Source of the DNA: MA-ANB-1 sp965216445
GTDB lineage: Bacteria > Actinomycetota > Acidimicrobiia > Spongiisociales > ZC4RG35
NCBI GenBank assembly: GCA_965216445.1
Contig: OZ244166.1
Span: 2,108,001 to 2,172,000, forward strand
Direction of reading: 5' to 3'
Length of the DNA: 64,000 nt
This document shows, piece after piece, positions 44,980 to 54,500 of the stretch (its first letter is position 1; the number at the start of each line of letters is the position of its first letter). Below the pieces are notes generated by a model. The model saw only the letters and a program-made list of their open reading frames with translations. It made no database searches and had not been told where the DNA came from. The position numbers were made by a program, and so were the translations under genes.

Positions 44980-45758
44980 TTCCGAAGCGTGGCCACAAGA
45001 CGATCGATGCGATCGGTGACCAAGCCGTCAACACCCAAATCAATCAAGTGACGCATCCGCTCGGGTTCGTTGACAGTCCACACGTGTACCTGCAAACCAC
45101 GTTCATGGGCGGCGTCAACAAGCTTCTTGTCGACAACGCGAATCCCTCTCATCTGCTGTGGCAATTGCAGGGCATCGGCTCCGGTCGGACCCCCGCGACC
45201 AACCCTGGAGGCAAGTAGCCAGGATCTCGCCTCCGAGGGACCGGTCGATGTTGGGACCTGACCCGATGTCAGTTTCCGAAACCGACCCAACCGTTCGTCG
45301 GAGAAGCTTCCAACAATCATCCGGTGCGAAATGTTGAGCTTCCGTGCCAGCTCGGCGAAGGGTTCAACAACGGCGTCCTCCTTGAGGTCAACTATGAACT
45401 GCACTTCGGGAAATGTCGCGACTACTTCCTCGAAACGAGGCACCCGGACCCCGGACGCCCGAAACTGGTGGGCACCGTTGCGCTGGTGATTGAACCCAGC
45501 GTCCAATTGAGCGATTTCGGATGCCGTCAGCGCCCCGAACCTACCAACGCCGTCAGTGGTCCTCTCCAGGTAGTCATCGTGAAAGCAGTGGACGATGCCG
45601 TCCGCGGAGACATGAATGTCGGTTTCTAGATGCCGTGCGCCCATCGAAACCGCATTCTGGAAGGCAATCATTGTGTTTTCCGGCCACAACTCTCGACTTC
45701 CCCTATGCGCTATTGCGATCACCGGATCCCAGAGGCTCTTGTCCAACATGAGGGACAA
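44976..45758 (-). CDS. Glycerophosphodiester phosphodiesterase
   Basis: A 260-residue GDPD-family TIM barrel. AHRGSRELWPENTMIAF gives the conserved HRG and the PENT motif, and ETDIHVSADGIVHCFHDDYLERTT the metal and catalytic residues (Glu, Asp, His). It splits glycerophosphodiesters from phospholipid turnover into glycerol 3-phosphate and an alcohol. No signal peptide is seen, so it acts in the cytoplasm. The start is TTG 45758 or ATG 45749. Confidence 0.9.
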   Translation of the reverse strand: MSLMLDKSLWDPVIAIAHRGSRELWPENTMIAFQNAVSMGARHLETDIHVSADGIVHCFHDDYLERTTDGVGRFGALTASEIAQLDAGFNHQRNGAHQFRASGVRVPRFEEVVATFPEVQFIVDLKEDAVVEPFAELARKLNISHRMIVGSFSDERLGRFRKLTSGQVPTSTGPSEARSWLLASRVGRGGPTGADALQLPQQMRGIRVVDKKLVDAAHERGLQVHVWTVNEPERMRHLIDLGVDGLVTDRIDRLVATLRN

Positions 45759-45765
45759 CGTAATA

Positions 45766-45787
45766 GACCCCGTCCGAAGACGGGGCC
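45766..45787 (-). terminator. Hairpin with UUCG tetraloop after hup
   Basis: Read on the minus strand, CCCCGTC-TTCG-GACGGGG forms a seven-bp stem with the very stable UUCG loop. It lies 20-40 bases after the HU stop. The T-run after it is poor, so it may slow or end transcription rather than act as a perfect intrinsic terminator. Confidence 0.6.
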
Positions 45788-45809
45788 TACCAACGGTATC
45801 GAGGTGGGT

Positions 45810-46103
45810 TCAGTCGGCTACGCGGTCTTTGAGGCCCTTGGCCGCCGAGAAATGTGCGTAGTTCTTGGCTGCGATAGTGATGGTTTCACCCGTGGCAGGG
45901 TTACGACCCTGGCGCTCCGAACGTCGCTTGAGGGTGAAGTTCCCAAAACCAGTGATGTTCACTTTGCGGCCTGCATCGAGTTCAACGGCGATAATGCCTT
46001 CTCCATCCTTGGTAGAGAAAATGTGCTCAATGATCTCTGATGCCTTGGCCTTGGAGATATCCGCCTTCTTGGCGAGCTTTTCAGCCATCTCAGACTTGTT
46101 CAC
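45810..46103 (-). CDS. hup: HU-family nucleoid protein
   Basis: A 97-residue DNA-bending protein. GFGNFTLKRRSERQGRNPATGETITIAAK contains the flexible DNA-binding arm with the RNPATG motif of HU. There is no Lys-rich C-terminal tail as in mycobacterial HupB. The start is GTG 46103 with an AAGGAGG ribosome binding site. It is divergent from the enoyl-CoA hydratase gene. Confidence 0.96.
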   Translation of the reverse strand: MNKSEMAEKLAKKADISKAKASEIIEHIFSTKDGEGIIAVELDAGRKVNITGFGNFTLKRRSERQGRNPATGETITIAAKNYAHFSAAKGLKDRVAD

Positions 46104-46229
46104 GGCCCCTCCTTAGGGTCGACAATTGACGTCGTCCGTATGGCGACGATTGACACAACGATAGGGGAAAACCTAGGAATTCCCTGACTTTTCCGCCCTT
46201 CTAATATGAGGCGGACCCAACGGAGGAAC

Positions 46230-47006
46230 ATGAGCGCCACTTACCAACTTCAAGGCGAGGTCGCAGTCGTCATGCTCGACCGTCCCGAATCATTCAACGC
46301 AATCACATCTGACCTGTCGAAACATCTCGTCGAGGCGATGGAAAGGGCTGGTGATGAGGCACGAGCGGCGGTCATCACGGGATCGGGCAAGGCATTTTGC
46401 GCCGGGGCCGATCTTGGCGAGATCATGGAGGGCTACAAGAAGTCCGGGCCCAACCTGGGACAGGTGCTCGACGAGACTTTCCACCCTGCGGTCCAAGCCG
46501 TTGTCGGAGCTGAAATCCCGACTGTCGCAGCCATCAACGGTGTTGCGGCAGGTGCCGGGCTGGGTTTGGCTCTTGCATGTGACCTCCGCGTAATGGCCGA
46601 CTCCGCTTTCCTCATGTCTGCGTTCGCCGCGATCGGACTGGCTCCCGACAGCGGTACTACGTGGTGGCTCCCCCATCATGTTGGTGTCTCCCGAGCCCTC
46701 GACATCACTCTCACCAACCGGAGAGTCGGAGCGGAGGAAGCCCTCAATATCGGACTGTGTAGCGAAGTGGTTGATCCCGATGAGTTGATGGGAGCCGCAT
46801 TGGCCCGAGCCAACAACCTCGCCGACTTCGTCCCTGCGTCATTGGTGAAAACTCGCACGCTGATCAGGGATGCGGCGGCATCTCAATTCGCGGCGGCGTT
46901 GGCCGCGGAACGAGATGCACAGCAGGAGCTTGGCCAGTCGTCAGAACACGCCGAAGGCGTTGCCGCCTTCCTGGAGAAGAGGAAACCGGACTATCGAAGT
47001 TTCTAG
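46230..47006 (+). CDS. Enoyl-CoA hydratase/isomerase family protein
   Basis: A 258-residue crotonase-fold enzyme. VAVVMLDRPESFNAIT opens the fold, GKAFCAGADLGEI forms one oxyanion half, and INGVAAGAGLGLALACDLRVM the other. The catalytic Glu of hydratases is replaced around APDSGTTWWLP by a pattern (PDSG) common in PaaG-type ring-opening isomerases. GGAGG lies 6 bases before ATG 46230. The exact substrate is uncertain. Confidence 0.88.
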   Translation: MSATYQLQGEVAVVMLDRPESFNAITSDLSKHLVEAMERAGDEARAAVITGSGKAFCAGADLGEIMEGYKKSGPNLGQVLDETFHPAVQAVVGAEIPTVAAINGVAAGAGLGLALACDLRVMADSAFLMSAFAAIGLAPDSGTTWWLPHHVGVSRALDITLTNRRVGAEEALNIGLCSEVVDPDELMGAALARANNLADFVPASLVKTRTLIRDAAASQFAAALAAERDAQQELGQSSEHAEGVAAFLEKRKPDYRSF

Positions 47007-47016
47007 GGGGCTCTAA

Positions 47017-47424
47017 TCAGTCCCTGACTATGTAGATGTCGAGAGTCAGCTTTCCTCCGGCCCCGCTTCCCAGTCCGATCCCGATTTCGTTGTTCAGCCA
47101 GGCCATATCTTCGTTGCCTGTCTCAAAGACAATGAGTTCCCTGGGGCTGGCGGATCTATCCGGATTCGCAATGGAGACACCGGTAGCCCGATACGAAACA
47201 GCTTCCCTCTTCTCGCCAATCACACCATGGATGTCCAACTCCATGTTTCCGTCGCTGCGAACGGTTACGTAGTCGATACCGTTGACGGGGCGATCGCCAT
47301 CCCAATGATCGGACCGGGCGACGCCGTTGAAGGGAAAGTCGATACGCATTCCGGCTGGCGTATCGCCAATGACCTTCATATCCAGCTCAGCTTCGATACT
47401 GCAGAATCTCTCCAACTCAGGCAT
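47017..47424 (-). CDS. DUF3237-like protein
   Basis: A 135-residue beta-rich protein. The pattern GMRIDFPFNGVARSDHWDG and a C-terminal GGKLTLDIYIVRD, with a central NGIDYVTVRSDGN, resembles the UPF0311/DUF3237 family, whose role is not known. No signal peptide. It lies between the convergent enoyl-CoA hydratase and the kinase-like gene. Confidence 0.55.
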   Translation of the reverse strand: MPELERFCSIEAELDMKVIGDTPAGMRIDFPFNGVARSDHWDGDRPVNGIDYVTVRSDGNMELDIHGVIGEKREAVSYRATGVSIANPDRSASPRELIVFETGNEDMAWLNNEIGIGLGSGAGGKLTLDIYIVRD

Positions 47425-47482
47425 GTCTTGTCCCCTTATGGTTCAGCGTCAAGTTGCTCAAGCGCACCGTAGCCGAACTCGG

Positions 47483-48469
47483 TCACCCGTACTTCTGCAG
47501 GTAGTCAATGAGCCAGGGAAAGACGCGTTCCAGGTAGTCCATCGCCTCTTCAAGTGGAAGCGTTCGTGCAGCGAAGTTCATCAGCATGATCTGTCGCGCC
47601 GCATGTAACCCATCGAGCTGCTCTTCGCTTTCGATGGGCCAGGTCGAGTGGGTCTCATACCCTTCTCGGAACGCCTTCCGGATTTCGGCGGTCCGGTCCG
47701 AAGCTCTTGAGGAATACAGACAAACGGAAACATCCTGAGCCGGGGTAGCGAACATCACGTCCTCGAAGTCGAAGGCGTAAAGACGGGTGCCGACCAGATG
47801 GACGTTCCACTCGTGCAGGTCGCCATGGACGATTTGCGCCTCGCCGCTCTTCCACGTCTCCTCGATGACTGCCTCCACAATTGGAAGTGCCTTTTCGACT
47901 ATCGCTCGTCGCTTGTGACGGAACAGATGGTCAAACCGGCCGTCAAAAATGATGATCGGATCCAGAGACTCCTCGTAGTAGAAAACCTTCTCCCAGTGCC
48001 TGAGATCGCCGGGATCGTCGGGCAGCCATGTCTTTCCATGGACAGCCAACGCCGCCGACATCGACCCAATCAACCGATAAGCGAACGATCCCGCCCCTAC
48101 GCCTACAGGATTGCCCGGGACCCATGTGAAGAGAACACAATGGCGGTTCTTTCCCGATGCGGGATCAGTGATGTCGGTTACGTAGCGGCCGCTAACTGTT
48201 GGCAGCGGAGAAACGAGATCGAGATCGGTGTCCTCGTTCAGGTCAGCTAGCCAAGCCACCTCGTATTGGATGTTTGATCGACTGTTCGCTTCTGGCGTGC
48301 CGACACGCAGAACCATCTGTCGCCCGTCGGCTGCCACCACCCGGTACATCACGTTGGAGTGAGTGGCCAGGTGGGAGATGTCTCTCACCACCAGGTCGTA
48401 GCGCTCCATCACTTTCTCGGCGAGAGGTTCAAGCCGGGCGGCTTCGGATGCGACGTGTGAGGAGTGCAT
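47483..48469 (-). CDS. Aminoglycoside/homoserine-kinase-like phosphotransferase
   Basis: A 328-residue protein of the APH fold. The catalytic loop is IVHGDLHEWNVHL and the metal-binding Asp lies in YAFDFEDVMF, the Brenner motif pair of this family. The N-lobe shows NVMYRVVAADGRQMVLRV. Members phosphorylate small molecules or act as SrkA-like stress kinases; nothing in the sequence points to antibiotic resistance. The substrate is unknown. Confidence 0.85.
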   Translation of the reverse strand: MHSSHVASEAARLEPLAEKVMERYDLVVRDISHLATHSNVMYRVVAADGRQMVLRVGTPEANSRSNIQYEVAWLADLNEDTDLDLVSPLPTVSGRYVTDITDPASGKNRHCVLFTWVPGNPVGVGAGSFAYRLIGSMSAALAVHGKTWLPDDPGDLRHWEKVFYYEESLDPIIIFDGRFDHLFRHKRRAIVEKALPIVEAVIEETWKSGEAQIVHGDLHEWNVHLVGTRLYAFDFEDVMFATPAQDVSVCLYSSRASDRTAEIRKAFREGYETHSTWPIESEEQLDGLHAARQIMLMNFAARTLPLEEAMDYLERVFPWLIDYLQKYG

Positions 48470-48558
48470 GACTTTGAAAGACGACCCTAGACGGAGCTAT
48501 CCGTCAGTTCAGAGCTGAATGCAGGCACCGTTGAGTTCAACCCCCCCAATCCAATGCC

Positions 48559-51099
48559 CTATTCGATGGTCACCGTTGGCTTCTCAACAACAGCGTCACC
48601 ACGCCGACGGTGCCATGCCTCCCAGAGGACGAGCATGGACGGTAGGACCAACACAGCGCCAAACAGGCTGAGAAGGATCGCGTAGGCAGTCACCTGACCC
48701 ATCTGCTGGAACGGAGTGAGGGTCGAAGTTATCAAGATTCCAAAACCTGCAGCGGTCGTAAACGCCGAACCCGCCAGAGCACCACCGGTGTGACGCGTCG
48801 TCGAACGAATCGCCTCGCCGATGCTGTCGAACCGAGCACGGTCTTCCTCGAATCTGCGGGCCATGTGAATCGTATACGGAACACCGATACCCACGGCCAA
48901 CCCGGTGAGGGTTGCTGTCACCGGACCAAACGGGATTCCGCTCAGGAACATAAGCCCGAACGTCCACAGGACCACAAGCGCCACCGGCGCCATGGTGATG
49001 ACCCCAAGGAACGGGCGTCGATTCTCGATCCAGAAGTTGATGACAAGGACGAGCGTCGCCGCAATCAGAGTGATGACCAGTGAGGTCACCTGTGATGAAG
49101 ACAACGAGTTCACAATCACGCCACCGATGATGTTCTGAGATGTCGGTGTCGCTTCCACTCCAGTCTCGAGGAGCGGGTCGATGTCGGCGACGAGATTGTC
49201 GCGAAGGTCTACAGCCCGCGACTCCCCTGCCTGTGTGCTCACTTCGAGAAGCGCCGCATCGGCAACACCATTGTCTATGTGGAGGACCGACTCCATCTCT
49301 TCGGGGGCGACTTGTGACGCCGCCTCATAGATCGCCGCTACGTTGGCGTCGTCACCAACAGTTCCATCTGCCGGGTTGAGACCGTTCTGCACGGCAATCT
49401 GAGCGAACTCCGGATTAGCCGGCATACCGTCGGGTCCCGGCGCGAGGAGTTGTTGAACGACTGCGACGGGTGAGTTGACGGCAGCCTGTTCGCCGAACGG
49501 TGTGCTGAAGGTCAAGACATCGGGTGTGTCGACCATGTTCGCCGTCGAGGCGAGCATTGAGTTGTAGACGTCAGGCTGGGCGACATCGCCCTCGACAAGT
49601 ATCTGGGTCGTCTCCCCGAAGCCACCGCCGAACTCTTCATTCAGGATGTCAAAGGTCTCAACGATCGGTGAGTCGTCAGGCAGGAAGTCGGTAAAGGAGA
49701 ACTCTGTCGAGATGTTCGACAGTCCGACGTACCCGAGCACACCCAACCCAAGCATTACAACAAGGGTCAGCACGGGGATCTTCTCGGCAAGGACCGCCGT
49801 CTTCTCCATGAGTTTTGGCAGTAGACGCTCACTGGTGGCTCCCATTGCCTCCCGCGGCAATGCTTCGCGCTCTTCGGCGCGCCGGTCGAGAACCGCCCTG
49901 ACGGCCGGAACGAACGTGAGCATCAGGATGAATGAGGCACCAATTCCGATGGCGGCCAGAATGCCGAAGTCCTTGAGAGCGGGGATCGGGTTGAAGACGT
50001 TGGTGAGAAACCCAATCATTGTTGTGAGCGTGGCCAGAGCCAGGGCAACACCAACTGAACCGATCGCCAAGCCGATACCGTCATCGACGGTATTTCCTTC
50101 ACCAACTTCTTCTCGGTAGCGAGAAGTGAGGTGGATCCCGTAGTCAACCCCGAGACCAATCAGGAGGATTGGGACGATCTGGCTGATCTCGTTGAAGGGT
50201 CCCAGAACGCCGGCCTGCTGAAGCAGTGCTCCGATACCGTTCATCCAGAAGATCGCCAAGACGATGGTGAGCATGGTCATGCCCATGTCAGCCGCTGTCC
50301 GTCGGCTGGATCTTGCGAAGGAAGCGTTTCGGCCTCTTGGTTTGAGCCAATAGACGAACAGAAGAATCGCAATGATGATCATGAAGGCTGTTCCGAAGAG
50401 CCTCCCGATCTCCGCTTCGAAGTCAGCAGTGTCGTCTGCAAACAGAAGGTTGAAGCTGAATGGGCGAAGTTCGAGGTCGTCACCTACGTCGATGCCCGTT
50501 ATCAGGTCGCCTATGCCGATCTCACGCTCAGTCTGAGTGTCGATATCGTCGGCCGTGTCGATGAAAACCAGCATGAGCCCGGTTGATCCGTCGTCGTTGA
50601 CCAGTTGGCTGACAAACCCGAGTTCTTCTCCGCTTTGCGCAAGGGCGCTTTCGTAGAAATCTTTGACCGCCGCATCATCGAAGCCTGACGTGTCAATGCC
50701 TTGCTCCGCAGCACCAATCTGTACCGGGGCCATGTAGGTGATGATCCCGGGCTGCTGGCCATTCCCGGATATCGCCGATGCGTACTCACTGGACTGGAGC
50801 GTTTCCACGACGGCGTTCGACGCCGCCAGTCCATCGGCCGTGATGACGTCATCGGCCTCGGACGTCACGACCACCTGCATCACCGTCTGAGTCGACTCTT
50901 CGCCGAACAACTCGCCTATTCGCTCGGCGGCCATGATCTCAGGGTTCTCGGGCGAGAAGCCCTCCTGACCACCGGTACTGGTCTCGGCGACAAAAATCGT
51001 CAACAGCGCAAATGTCACGCTGAGCAGGAGTGACACCGCAATGACTACAACCGGGGAGCGACGAACCGCTCCGGACAGGAATCGAATGATGGGTTTCAA
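48559..51099 (-). CDS. MMPL/RND-family membrane transporter
   Basis: An 846-residue membrane protein of two matching halves: a first helix (17-35), a periplasmic-like loop (about 40-220), then a block of about five helices (around 230-405), a second such set with the loop at about 460-660, and terminal helices. GVDYGIHLTSRYREE and GVPYTIHMARRFEED are the duplicated RND helix 4 motifs. It resembles MmpL lipid exporters. The substrate is unknown. Confidence 0.87.
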   Translation of the reverse strand: MKPIIRFLSGAVRRSPVVVIAVSLLLSVTFALLTIFVAETSTGGQEGFSPENPEIMAAERIGELFGEESTQTVMQVVVTSEADDVITADGLAASNAVVETLQSSEYASAISGNGQQPGIITYMAPVQIGAAEQGIDTSGFDDAAVKDFYESALAQSGEELGFVSQLVNDDGSTGLMLVFIDTADDIDTQTEREIGIGDLITGIDVGDDLELRPFSFNLLFADDTADFEAEIGRLFGTAFMIIIAILLFVYWLKPRGRNASFARSSRRTAADMGMTMLTIVLAIFWMNGIGALLQQAGVLGPFNEISQIVPILLIGLGVDYGIHLTSRYREEVGEGNTVDDGIGLAIGSVGVALALATLTTMIGFLTNVFNPIPALKDFGILAAIGIGASFILMLTFVPAVRAVLDRRAEEREALPREAMGATSERLLPKLMEKTAVLAEKIPVLTLVVMLGLGVLGYVGLSNISTEFSFTDFLPDDSPIVETFDILNEEFGGGFGETTQILVEGDVAQPDVYNSMLASTANMVDTPDVLTFSTPFGEQAAVNSPVAVVQQLLAPGPDGMPANPEFAQIAVQNGLNPADGTVGDDANVAAIYEAASQVAPEEMESVLHIDNGVADAALLEVSTQAGESRAVDLRDNLVADIDPLLETGVEATPTSQNIIGGVIVNSLSSSQVTSLVITLIAATLVLVINFWIENRRPFLGVITMAPVALVVLWTFGLMFLSGIPFGPVTATLTGLAVGIGVPYTIHMARRFEEDRARFDSIGEAIRSTTRHTGGALAGSAFTTAAGFGILITSTLTPFQQMGQVTAYAILLSLFGAVLVLPSMLVLWEAWHRRRGDAVVEKPTVTIE

Positions 51100-51245
51100 G
51101 TGAGGCTCCGAATCAGATCTGAGTTATGGGATTGACCCGGGCGGCCGCGGTTGGTGCTGAAGCCAAAGGGTCTGACCGCTGCGCGATCGAAGGACGGAAT
51201 TGTGGCTTCAGTCCGGGTTGAAACCAAATCCAAACCGGTGATATG

Positions 51246-52340
51246 TCAGAGGTTGCCTGAGTTGAGTAGCTCGTCGAGAACTCCAACGAATCGACGGTTC
51301 TCCTCCTCGGACCCAATCGTCAGCCTGATCCATCCCCTGGACATGGGACGGACAATCACCCCGCGTTCGGTGAAGAAGGCGGTGTTGGCACTAGGTGTGC
51401 CGTCGAGGTGGAAATAGACGAAATTGGCCTGACTGTCAGCGTGTTTCAGGCCACGTTCTCCAAGCACACCCAGGAGATGTCGGCGACCCGATGCGTTTTC
51501 CGCGACCCGCCTGCTCAACTCATCAGGTTGGTTCAGGGAGGCTAGAGCGGCGGATTGGGCCAGTGTCGAAACACTGAACGGAGGCTGCGTTTTGCGGAGC
51601 TCACTCAGAGTTTCGGACCGACCGATTGCGTAGCCAACACGGAGCCCGGCCAGAGCGTAGATCTTGGAGAATGTGCGGAGGACCACAACGTTTTGGCGGG
51701 ACCGGGCCAGCGGCTGAAGGCTGCGATATGACTCGTGGTCAACGTAATCGTGATAGGCCTCGTCAACGACAAAAAGGACGTCGTCCGGCGCCGCGGTGAT
51801 CATCGCCTCGATTTCGTCGCTGGGCACAATCGTTCCCGTTGGATTATTCGGATTGCACACATAGACAACGCTGGTTTCGGAGGAGATGGCGGCGCCCAAC
51901 GCTTCTAGATCGTGTCGGTATTGATCATCGAGAGGCACTTCAACCGGTTCGGATCCGGCCCATCGAGTGATGATTCGATACATCACGAAGCTGGGCCAAG
52001 CGTAGACAGCCGAAGTACCGGGACCACCCACACGTGAGGCAATAGCCGTCAAGAGGCCCGTGCTGCCGGCACCAAACCAGAGTTCATCCTCGCTGACCGC
52101 CATGATCTCCGCCATCGTCTTGGTGAGCTGGAAGGCGTCATTGTCCGGATACCGATTCGCAGAGGACGCGGCACTGTGAATTGCTTCTACGACTCCGGGG
52201 AATGGACCATCGGGGCTTTCGTTGGAGGCGAGTTTCGCGATAGCAGCAGGGTCCATGCCGATCTCGCGACCAACCTCCTCGATCGGTCGACCTGGGACGT
52301 AGGTGACCAGTCCAGATAAATCGCTACGAAACCGAGGCAT
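51246..52340 (-). CDS. hisC: Histidinol-phosphate aminotransferase
   Basis: A 364-residue fold-type I PLP enzyme. NPNNPTGTIV, VDEAYHDYV and the PLP lysine in RTFSKIYALAGLRVGYAIG are typical of HisC, which forms histidinol phosphate from imidazole acetol phosphate. Other aromatic aminotransferase activity is possible. It stands outside any his operon, divergent from the E1 dehydrogenase gene with 45 bases between starts. Confidence 0.85.
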   Translation of the reverse strand: MPRFRSDLSGLVTYVPGRPIEEVGREIGMDPAAIAKLASNESPDGPFPGVVEAIHSAASSANRYPDNDAFQLTKTMAEIMAVSEDELWFGAGSTGLLTAIASRVGGPGTSAVYAWPSFVMYRIITRWAGSEPVEVPLDDQYRHDLEALGAAISSETSVVYVCNPNNPTGTIVPSDEIEAMITAAPDDVLFVVDEAYHDYVDHESYRSLQPLARSRQNVVVLRTFSKIYALAGLRVGYAIGRSETLSELRKTQPPFSVSTLAQSAALASLNQPDELSRRVAENASGRRHLLGVLGERGLKHADSQANFVYFHLDGTPSANTAFFTERGVIVRPMSRGWIRLTIGSEEENRRFVGVLDELLNSGNL

Positions 52341-52385
52341 CCCTCAGAACATAATCCCGGGCGGGTAAGTCGTCATCTTCACAGA

Positions 52386-54500
52386 ATGGTGCATCGCGAT
52401 CTGTGGCAGACTTTGGAGATGGGTGATTACGAACCACTTCAGGTAATCGATGCCGACGGGCGGCTGACCAACGAAGACCCTCTCCTTGACCCTGAGTTGT
52501 ACCAACAGATGTACCGCAACATGGTCCTGGCGCGGGAATTGGACAGGCGGATGCTCGCACTCCAACGCCAGGGACGGATTGGGACTTATGCAATGCTCGA
52601 AGGTCAGGAGGCCGTACAAATCGGATCCGCCATGGCGCTTCACCCTCGTGACTTCGTCTTTCCCAGCTATCGCGAACATGGTGTCCAGATCACGCGGGGC
52701 TTGCCCATGGAGGCGCTCCTTGCGTACTGGAAGGGACTACCCAACTCTCGATGGGACATAGGAAAGTACCGCACGGGAATCGTCACCGTCCCGATTGCCA
52801 GTCAGCTGCCTCATGCAGTCGGATACTCATATATGAGCAAACTCCGAGGCGAGAAGACGGTTTCGGTCACGTACTTCGGTGATGGCGCGACCTCAGAAGT
52901 CGACTTCCACTCAGGAATGAATTTCGCCGGGGTGTGGAAGACACCGACTGTCTTCATCTGCGCCAACAACCTCTATGCGATTTCGGTGCCCTACGAGAAG
53001 CAGACCGCGTCGGCAACGATCGCTCAAAAGGCGCAGGCGTATGGCTTCACAGGCATTCGCGTCGACGGCATGGACCCGATTGCGATGTATCTCGCCACCA
53101 GGATCGCCGCAAAAAGAGCCCGCGATGGGAAAGGACCGACTCTGATCGAAGCGATGACCTATCGCTACGGACCGCACGCAACCGCGGATGACCCAACGCG
53201 ATACCGGGATCAGTCCGAAGTCGACGAATGGAAAGCCAAAGACCCGATCGACCGACTGAGGAGATTTCTCGAGTCACGCGGCGAGTGGGACGAGCGGGCC
53301 GGTGAGAAGGTCGCCATGGAGATTGCCGATTTGGTTGACGCCTCGATCACAGCAATCGAGGCGGACCCGTTGCCGCCGCGCGATGACGCCGTCCGAGAAG
53401 GGTTCTCACGGATTCCTCAACCGGTTGTCGAGCAACTCCATCACACCCAAGCCGCCCACGGCGAAGAGCTGACCCAGTTCGGCCCTGAGGAGATCTGGAC
53501 CCCCGGCGAGGATCCAACGCCGACCGGTGAAACGGACTCGATAACCATGGCCGAGGCAATCAACTCCGCCCTTCACCTGGCGATGAACAAGGACGAGAAC
53601 GTGATCGTTCTCGGTGAGGACGTTGGCCTGAGTGGCGGTGTGTTTCGAGTCACTGAAGGCCTCCAGCAGCGGTTCGGGGAGGCTCGCGTGATCGATACCC
53701 CGTTGAATGAATCTGGCATCGTCGGGACCGCCATCGGTATGGCGTTGGCTGGAGCAAGACCGGTTGCTGAGATCCAGTTCGATGGCTTCGTATACCCGGC
53801 ATTCGACCAAATCGTCAGCCATCTGGGCCGATTCCGCTTTCGCACCCGGGGTCGAACCAAGGTGCCGGTTGTTGTCCGTTTTCCCAACGGGGCCGGTATC
53901 GGTGCCCACGAACATCATTGTGACTCGCCAGAGGCCTACTTCGTCCATGCCCCGGGATTGGTCGTGATCTGCCCGTCTTCACCACGAGATGCCAAAGGGC
54001 TCTTGCTGTCGGCCCTGGCAGGAGACGACCCCGTGGTCTTCCTCGAGCCGAAAGTTCTCTACCGGTCGGGCCGCGAAGACGTACCCACCGACCACTACAT
54101 GATTCCGATCGGAAAGGCTCGTGTTCGCACTCCAGGAGAGGAGCTCACACTGGTGACATACGGGGGGATGGTCCCCGTGGCGTTGGAGGCAGCTGAACGA
54201 TCGGGGGTTTCGATTGAGGTTATCGACCTTAGAACACTGTTCCCCTGGGATCGTGAGACGGTCCTCGAGTCGGTGGCCAAAACGGGGCGCCTCCTGCTCG
54301 TCCAGGAACCGCAGGGCTCGGCAGGGGTAGCTGCAGAGGTCGCGGCCGTAGTTGCTGAGAAAGCTCTCTATGACCTCCAGGCACCAATCGTCAGGGTCAC
54401 CGGGTTCGATGTCCCCTGGCCGCAGTTTGCGATCGAGGAGCACGCCTTGATCGACCCCGAGCGAGTTCTAGCCGGGATCCATCAAGTCATGGCCGGATGA
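52386..54500 (+). CDS. 2-oxoacid dehydrogenase E1, alpha and beta subunits fused
   Basis: A 704-residue thiamine-diphosphate enzyme. Residues 1-370 are an E1 alpha chain with the ThDP motif GDGATSEVDFHSGMNF...ANN and the phospho-loop region YRYGPHATADDPTRYRD. Residues about 390-704 are an E1 beta chain (ITMAEAINSALHLAM, GEDVGLSGGVFRVTEGL, PNGAGIGAHEHHCDSPE, IDLRTLFPWDRE). E1 of branched-chain or acetoin type is normally two genes; a single chain is unusual. It should decarboxylate a 2-oxoacid for an E2 not encoded nearby. A start at the twelfth codon (MGDYEP) is also possible. Confidence 0.88.
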   Translation: MVHRDLWQTLEMGDYEPLQVIDADGRLTNEDPLLDPELYQQMYRNMVLARELDRRMLALQRQGRIGTYAMLEGQEAVQIGSAMALHPRDFVFPSYREHGVQITRGLPMEALLAYWKGLPNSRWDIGKYRTGIVTVPIASQLPHAVGYSYMSKLRGEKTVSVTYFGDGATSEVDFHSGMNFAGVWKTPTVFICANNLYAISVPYEKQTASATIAQKAQAYGFTGIRVDGMDPIAMYLATRIAAKRARDGKGPTLIEAMTYRYGPHATADDPTRYRDQSEVDEWKAKDPIDRLRRFLESRGEWDERAGEKVAMEIADLVDASITAIEADPLPPRDDAVREGFSRIPQPVVEQLHHTQAAHGEELTQFGPEEIWTPGEDPTPTGETDSITMAEAINSALHLAMNKDENVIVLGEDVGLSGGVFRVTEGLQQRFGEARVIDTPLNESGIVGTAIGMALAGARPVAEIQFDGFVYPAFDQIVSHLGRFRFRTRGRTKVPVVVRFPNGAGIGAHEHHCDSPEAYFVHAPGLVVICPSSPRDAKGLLLSALAGDDPVVFLEPKVLYRSGREDVPTDHYMIPIGKARVRTPGEELTLVTYGGMVPVALEAAERSGVSIEVIDLRTLFPWDRETVLESVAKTGRLLLVQEPQGSAGVAAEVAAVVAEKALYDLQAPIVRVTGFDVPWPQFAIEEHALIDPERVLAGIHQVMAG

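Noticed and set aside
47483..48469. Antibiotic resistance phosphotransferase
   Set aside because: Only the general APH-fold motifs are present; there is no sign of a specific resistance subgroup, mobile element or cassette.
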